From assembly GCA_024236075.1 (NCBI GenBank), contig JACKLE010000002.1, positions 1-64,000 on the forward strand: DNA of 64,000 nucleotides, given 5' to 3'. The notes under the pieces were generated by a model. It made no database searches, was not told the origin of the DNA, and saw only the letters and a program-made list of their open reading frames with translations. Each line of letters begins with the position of its first letter. The first letter of the stretch is position 1. Below are positions 59,752 through 64,000 of this stretch, piece by piece. This stretch comes from Alphaproteobacteria bacterium. GTDB taxonomy: Bacteria; Pseudomonadota; Alphaproteobacteria; JACAEB01. The translations under genes and the position numbers were made by a program.

Positions 59752-61236
59752 CTAGTAGATGAACTCCGTCACGCGCCCGCAGACCTCGACCTCCTCCTTG
59801 TGGTGGACGGGCCAGAGGGGCTCGCTCGCGCCCTTCGACCAGTCGTCGAAGCGCGCCCTGAGGCGGGCGACGATCTCGGGATGGTCGGCGGCGACGTCCG
59901 CTGTCTCGCCCGGATCGGCCTCGAGGTCGAAGAGCTCGGTGCGGTTGAGGTCGATGGAGGTCCAGAGCTTCCAGCGGCCCTCGCGCACGGCATAGGCGGG
60001 GAGCGTGCGCCAGACGAAGCTGCGCTCGTCCTCGCCCTGCGGCTTCTGCGCGATCGCGACGAGGTCGGAGCCGTCGAGCGTCTCGTCCGTCGGCGGAGCG
60101 ATGCCCGCGGCCTTGAGCGCGGTCGGCAGGATGTCGAGCGCCGAGACCGGCTCGTCGATGCGTCCGCGCGCGGCGAGGCCCTTCGGCCAGGAGAGCAGGA
60201 AGGGCACGCGGATGCCGCCCTCGAGCAGGGTGAACTTGCCCGCATTGATCGGGTGCGAGCAGTCGCAGCTCTCGAATTGCGGCGGGCAGCCATTGTCGGA
60301 GAGGAACACGACGAGCGTGTTGTCCCGAACACCCTCCGCCTCCAGAGTGTCGAGGAAGCGCCCGATGGAATCGTCGAGCGCCGCGATCATCGCGACATAG
60401 GTGCGCCGTCCGTGGTCGGCGATGTTCGGGAAGCGGTCGTAGACCTCCTGCGGCACCTGGAAGGGCCGGTGCGGCGCGGTGTAGGCGAGATAGAGGAAGA
60501 AGGGATCGTTCTTGTTGCGCGCGACGAAGTCGTTCGCCTGGTCGGTCAGCTCGTAGGTGAGGTACTTGTCGAAATTGTGCACCTCCTCGCGGTCCGGTCC
60601 CTTGAGGAGAAGCTGCGGGCCCTCGCGCTTGGGCGCGGTCTTCGGCGCCCGGCCCGGCGTCGCGTCGACGATGCCGGGCGTCGCCGGGTCGATATAGGTC
60701 GTCATGCCGCCGAGGATTCCGTAGAACTCGTCGAAGCCGCGATTGGTCGGATAGAACTCGTCCGTGCCCCCCTGATGCCATTTGCCGACGAGGCCGGTGT
60801 GGTAGCCGGCCTTCTTCAGGCGGTCGGCGATCGTCGTCTCCGAGACCGGCAGGCCGAGATTGATCTCGTCGTCCATGTTCAGGTACTCGATGCCGAAGCG
60901 CTGCGGATAGCGCCCCGTGAGGAGGCCCGAGCGCGAGACCGTGCACACCGGCGCCACCACATAGCCGTTCGAGAAGGCGACGCCGTCCTTGGCGATGCGG
61001 TCGATATTGGGCGTCGGCACGCGGTCGAGACCGTAGGTCGAGACGTCCGCCCAGCCGAGATCGTCGGCAATGATGACGACGACGTTCGGGCGCCCGGCGC
61101 CCGCGGCGGCGGCCTGCTCCGGCGCCGGCGGCGCCTTCGCGGCCTCGTCCGCGCCCGGCCCGCAGGCGGCGAGAAGCGCGAGGCCCGCCCCGAGAATGGC
61201 CGCGGTCATGCCGCGGCGAAGCCGCATCGGTGCCAT
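59752..61236 (-). CDS. Lipoprotein sulfatase with variant active-site motif
   Basis: 494 residues. The signal AAILGAGLALLAAC gives lipidation at Cys25, so it faces the periplasm. RPNVVVIIADDLGWADVS supplies Asp58-Asp59 for calcium, then PTPNIDRIAKDGVAF. The formylglycine motif reads CTVSRSGLLTGRYP (Cys98) where most have CxPSR or CxASR; the Cys and the Arg two later are kept. Later motifs KAGYHTGLVGKWHQGG and VVFLSDNGCPPQFES are normal arylsulfatase A type. Whether the Val allows the Cys to be converted is unclear. The AGGAGGACG site precedes ATG 61236. It lies on the opposite strand between tolB and pal. Confidence 0.88.
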   Translation of the reverse strand: MAPMRLRRGMTAAILGAGLALLAACGPGADEAAKAPPAPEQAAAAGAGRPNVVVIIADDLGWADVSTYGLDRVPTPNIDRIAKDGVAFSNGYVVAPVCTVSRSGLLTGRYPQRFGIEYLNMDDEINLGLPVSETTIADRLKKAGYHTGLVGKWHQGGTDEFYPTNRGFDEFYGILGGMTTYIDPATPGIVDATPGRAPKTAPKREGPQLLLKGPDREEVHNFDKYLTYELTDQANDFVARNKNDPFFLYLAYTAPHRPFQVPQEVYDRFPNIADHGRRTYVAMIAALDDSIGRFLDTLEAEGVRDNTLVVFLSDNGCPPQFESCDCSHPINAGKFTLLEGGIRVPFLLSWPKGLAARGRIDEPVSALDILPTALKAAGIAPPTDETLDGSDLVAIAQKPQGEDERSFVWRTLPAYAVREGRWKLWTSIDLNRTELFDLEADPGETADVAADHPEIVARLRARFDDWSKGASEPLWPVHHKEEVEVCGRVTEFIY

Positions 61237-61796
61237 GGGACGTCCTCCTCGCGATTTTCTGGTCGGCGTCCATATTCCTGCCCGAGGGCGGGGCGCCGAT
61301 CAACCGTCCGATTTGGGAGAATGCCGGGCGGGCGCACGGCCTGCGCCTTGATCTCGCCGCATTTCGGACGCTAGGGTCCGCCATCGCGACGGGCCATCGT
61401 CCGGCGCGCGGGAGGGCGCGTGTCGTAGATGGTTCGTGCCGCCGGGTCCTGCTCCTGTCGAAGGGGCGGCCCGCAGCGCGAGTCGATGTCGCGACCAGCG
61501 GGGCACGAGGGGCCACGGGAGAGGGCCGGCCACGTCTCACCAATTGTCAACGCGGCGCGTCTATGGTGCCGCTTTGCGAAGGCGGGAAGAAGTGGCGACA
61601 AATTCGCGTTAAACTGACACTCGCCGAGCTGCGATTCGCATGGCGCGCCCCGAGGGCGCCCTGCGGGGAGCGAGCCACTAGGGAGCAACGATTCTTTAAG
61701 CCTAATGCCTGCCGGATCTTCGAGGCGCCGGTCCATTCAAGGCCTCGGAGCACCCTGCCATCGCGGTAGCGATCGCCTGACGGAGAGTATCCAGAA
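61237..61796. other. 560-bp gap holding the pal promoter region, no gene seen
   Basis: Divergent region between the sulfatase (minus) and pal (plus). Some AT-rich words stand out in the GC-rich background, such as CAATTGTCAACG (61540-61551) and GCGTTAAACTGACAC (61606-61620), which might be promoter parts for pal. An open frame of 179 codons at 61230-61769 has no family features and crosses the start region of both genes, so I do not call it. Nothing else is evident. Confidence 0.4.
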
Positions 61797-62312
61797 ATGA
61801 CACGCATCACCCACTCGAATCGACCCTTTCTCATCGGCGCCGCGGCCATCGCGATGCTCTCGCTCGCCGCCTGCGCCTCGGACTCGACCACCGGATCGTC
61901 GGGCGACGGCACCGGCGCCTCGAACATGCCCGGACCGGCCGCCGGCTCGCCGGAGGAATATGCGGCGCAGGTCCAGGACCGCGTCTTCTTCGATTACGAC
62001 CGCTACGACCTCGACAGCCAGGACCAGCAGGCCCTGTCGCGTCAGGCCGCGTGGCTGAAGCTCTATCCGAAATACAACGTGACGGTCGAAGGCCATTGCG
62101 ACGAGCGCGGCACGCGCGAGTACAACTTCGCCCTCGGCGCGCGCCGCGCCAACGCCGTGCGCGACTATCTCGTCACCCTCGGCGTCGAGCCCGGCCGCGT
62201 CCGGACGATCTCCTACGGCAAGGAGCGCCCGGTGTGCTCGGAGTCGGTGGAAGGCTGCTGGTCGCAGAACCGCCGCGGCGTGACGGTCCTCAACACGACG
62301 GCCGGCTCCTGA
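61797..62312 (+). CDS. pal: Peptidoglycan-associated lipoprotein Pal
   Basis: 171 residues. The lipobox is LSLAAC (Cys26). After a Gly/Ser linker the OmpA domain follows: DRVFFDYDRYDLDSQDQQAL, VTVEGHCDERGTREYNFALGARRANAVRDYL (parts), and RPVCSESVEGCWSQNRRGV. It is anchored in the outer membrane and binds both peptidoglycan and TolB. cpoB follows 197 bp downstream. The C-S-E..G-C-W pair of cysteines is typical of alphaproteobacterial Pal. Confidence 0.96.
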   Translation: MTRITHSNRPFLIGAAAIAMLSLAACASDSTTGSSGDGTGASNMPGPAAGSPEEYAAQVQDRVFFDYDRYDLDSQDQQALSRQAAWLKLYPKYNVTVEGHCDERGTREYNFALGARRANAVRDYLVTLGVEPGRVRTISYGKERPVCSESVEGCWSQNRRGVTVLNTTAGS

Positions 62313-62509
62313 TCCGAGCCGCGCGACGGGGGGCCGACGCGGCCCCTCGAGCGGGCGCCGCCCCGGCGCGGCGCCCGGCCTTGGGGCAGTCTTGAAAAGG
62401 ACGCATTCCCCCCTTTGGATTTGCGTCCGCTCGGACGACGGCCCGGCGCCGCCGTGGCGACGCGAGCTTCGCCGCAGCGGCTCGACCTGAGACCACTCGA
62501 CCCGACGAG

Positions 62510-63595
62510 ATGTGCCGCGTGAACAGGATTGAGGCCTCCCGATCGACGGCGTCGCGCCTAGCGCGCGCCATCCTCCTCGCGGGCGCGGCCCTCGGGGCCG
62601 CTCTCGCGCCCCTCGCCGCCGAGGAGCCGAACCCGCCCGCCGCGATGCCGGGCCAGCCGGCGCCCTCCTTCCCCGCCGCCCCGTCGCCCGCCTCCCTGTC
62701 CGACGCGCCGGACGATGCCGCCCTGCGCGCGCTCGACGCCCGCATCGCGCGGCTCGAGGCGATCGTCGGGGAGCTCCGGGCGCAGAAGTTCGGCGCCGAG
62801 GCGGGCGCCTCGCTCGGCGGCTCGGCGGCCGGCGAGGCGGGACCCACGCCCGCCGCGGCCCGCCTCATGCTGCGCCTCGACGGGCTCGAGCGCAGCGTGC
62901 TCGAGCTCACCGGCAAGCTCGAGAGCCTGCAATACGATGTGCGCTCGGCCAATGCGCGTCTCGACACCTTCGCCGGCGACGTCGAGTTCCGCCTGACGAC
63001 GCTCGAGGGCGGCACGCCCGCGATGCCCGCGCAGGGCACCGCGGAGGCGGGCGGCCTTCCGGCCCCGCTCGCCTCCTCGTCCGGCGGCGTCCCGGTTCCC
63101 CGGCCCGCGCCCGGCGCGCTGGCGGAGACGCCGGCGCTCGGCATTCCCTCCGAGGCGGTCGCGCGCGGCGCCAAGCCTTTGGGCACCGTGCCCCTGGCCT
63201 CCCTCGGTGGGACGGACACGGAGGATTTCCGCGCCGCCTTCAATCTGATGGCGAACGGTCAGTTCGCGGAGGCCGAGGGCGCGTTCCGCGACTTCCTCGA
63301 GATCCATCCGAAATCGGCGCTGAAGGGCGACGCGCAGTTCTGGCTCGGCGAGTCCCTCTTCGTGCGCGGCAGCTATGCCGAGGCGGCGACCGCCTTCCTC
63401 AAGGGCGTGCGCGACAATCCGAAAGGCACCAAGGCGCCGGACAGCCTCCTGAAGCTCGGCATGGCCCTGGGCAAGCTCAATCAGACCTCCGAGGCCTGCT
63501 CGGCCTTCGGCGAGCTCAAGGACCGCTATCCCAATGCGCCGGCCAAGGTCACCGAGACCGCCCGGCGCGAGGCGGCGGCCATCGGCTGCCCCTGA
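62510..63595 (+). CDS. cpoB: Tol-Pal system protein CpoB (YbgF)
   Basis: 361 residues. The signal region is LARAILLAGAALGAALAPLAA. A coiled coil (ALRALDARIARLEAIVGELR, LDGLERSVLELTGKLESLQYDV) is followed by a disordered Pro/Ala-rich linker and three TPR-like repeats from about residue 240 (DFRAAFNLMANGQFAEAEGAF, GDAQFWLGESLFVRGSYAEAA, PDSLLKLGMALGKLNQTSEAC). It coordinates outer-membrane constriction with peptidoglycan synthesis. ATG 62510 or GTG 62519 could be the start. tilS begins with an ATG that overlaps the stop by one base. Confidence 0.9.
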   Translation: MCRVNRIEASRSTASRLARAILLAGAALGAALAPLAAEEPNPPAAMPGQPAPSFPAAPSPASLSDAPDDAALRALDARIARLEAIVGELRAQKFGAEAGASLGGSAAGEAGPTPAAARLMLRLDGLERSVLELTGKLESLQYDVRSANARLDTFAGDVEFRLTTLEGGTPAMPAQGTAEAGGLPAPLASSSGGVPVPRPAPGALAETPALGIPSEAVARGAKPLGTVPLASLGGTDTEDFRAAFNLMANGQFAEAEGAFRDFLEIHPKSALKGDAQFWLGESLFVRGSYAEAATAFLKGVRDNPKGTKAPDSLLKLGMALGKLNQTSEACSAFGELKDRYPNAPAKVTETARREAAAIGCP

Positions 63596-64000
63596 TGGCC
63601 CGCGCGAGAGGCCGGGCGCGGGACGCCGGCGTCTCCCTGGCCCAACGCTTCGCGCGCGCTCTCGAGGGCCTCGCGCCCCGGCTTCCCTTCGCCGTCGCCG
63701 TCTCGGGGGGCTCCGACAGCCTCGCGCTGCTCCATCTCGCGAGCGCCCTCCTGGGCACGGACCGCCGGCGGGGCCTCGTCGTCCTCACCGTGGATCATGG
63801 CCTGCGCGCGGGTTCGCGCGAGGAGGCCGGCGCGGTGCTCGATGCGGCGCGGGCGCTCGGCCATGGCGCCCACCGGCTCGACTGGGAAGGGGGCAAGCCC
63901 GCGACGGGCATTCAGGCGGCCGCGCGCGCGGCGCGCTATCGCCTCCTCGGCGCCTGGTGCCTCGCGCACGGGGTCGGCGACCTCGTCGTGGCGCATACGG
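63595..64000 (+). CDS. tilS: tRNA(Ile)-lysidine synthetase, N-terminal part
   Basis: The first 135 residues only; the frame runs off the window. ATG 63595 shares its first base with the cpoB stop. The N-terminal P-loop of the PP-ATPase family is FAVAVSGGSDSLALLHLA (SGGSDS, residues 37-42), followed by VVLTVDHGLRAGSREEAGAVLD and the substrate-binding GIQAAARAARYRLLGAWCLAHG. TilS makes lysidine at position 34 of tRNA-Ile so that it reads AUA. The gene usually precedes ftsH, which would lie just outside. Confidence 0.92.
   Translation, partial: MARARGRARDAGVSLAQRFARALEGLAPRLPFAVAVSGGSDSLALLHLASALLGTDRRRGLVVLTVDHGLRAGSREEAGAVLDAARALGHGAHRLDWEGGKPATGIQAAARAARYRLLGAWCLAHGVGDLVVAHT

Noticed and set aside
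61230..61769. 179-codon open frame before pal
   Set aside because: It overlaps the sulfatase start and the promoter region of pal, and reads as low-similarity, arginine-rich sequence typical of chance frames in GC-rich DNA.

Overview
The window is about 64 kb of very GC-rich (roughly 68-70 %) chromosome from an alphaproteobacterium, most likely of the Hyphomicrobiales/Rhizobiales type. The evidence is gene order. It carries ftsEX with a zinc-ribbon gene and hpt, the argH-lptM-lysA-TIGR02302 block, the tkt-gap-pgk-class I aldolase-thiE block, zapA-6S RNA-5-FCL-ymdB, and yebC-ruvCAB-ybgC-tolQRAB-pal-cpoB-tilS. A CtrA-type TTAA-N7-TTAA box and a zinc-free type of ribosomal protein L31 agree with this. 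A CYP153-type alkane hydroxylase, a PQQ alcohol dehydrogenase, a paraoxonase-like arylesterase and two sulfatases suggest a free-living heterotroph able to use hydrocarbons and alcohols. Species cannot be fixed from the sequence alone.

Layout. 0-3 kb: the end of a class III CoA-transferase, a sulfatase, an HxlR regulator and a tautomerase. 3-6.2 kb: ftsX/ftsE, a zinc-ribbon membrane protein and hpt. 6.2-8.4 kb: a PQQ dehydrogenase lipoprotein. 8.5-17.5 kb: TIGR02302, lysA, three small enzymes, lptM and argH, with a TlpA-like thioredoxin divergent and an rRNA methyltransferase beyond it. 17.7-20.2 kb: a siroheme nitrite/sulfite reductase operon. 20.4-33.2 kb: envelope genes (SH3 lipoprotein, MsbA-like ABC exporter, DgkA, muramidase, a MotA/MotB-like pair, an OmpA-like protein, a Sel1 protein) with rpmE, an inositol monophosphatase family gene and thiE. 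33.2-38.6 kb: a glycolytic/pentose phosphate operon transcribed tkt-gap-pgk-fba. 38.8-41 kb: DUF4164, zapA, 6S RNA, 5-formyltetrahydrofolate cyclo-ligase and ymdB.

41-50 kb is an accessory segment lying between ymdB and yebC. It holds a hipBA module with a large palindromic operator, a GNAT acetyltransferase fragment ending at a dispersed palindrome, a Phd-type antitoxin joined to the tail of a deleted ParE-like toxin, a Cys-rich secreted protein, a DUF899 gene controlled from a striking 56-bp nested palindrome, a small membrane protein and PH-domain protein, a Cys-paired Sel1 lipoprotein and the CYP153. 50-64 kb returns to conserved recombination and envelope genes. This order is disturbed twice: a 38-bp duplication with a palindromic insert separates ruvB from ybgC, and a 191-bp MITE-like element plus a reverse-strand sulfatase separates tolB from pal.

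I did not find tRNA or rRNA genes, CRISPR arrays, insertion-sequence transposases or a complete prophage. The most unusual material is small: degraded toxin-antitoxin loci, palindromic repeat families and strongly symmetric operators. There is no obvious large undescribed multi-gene system.
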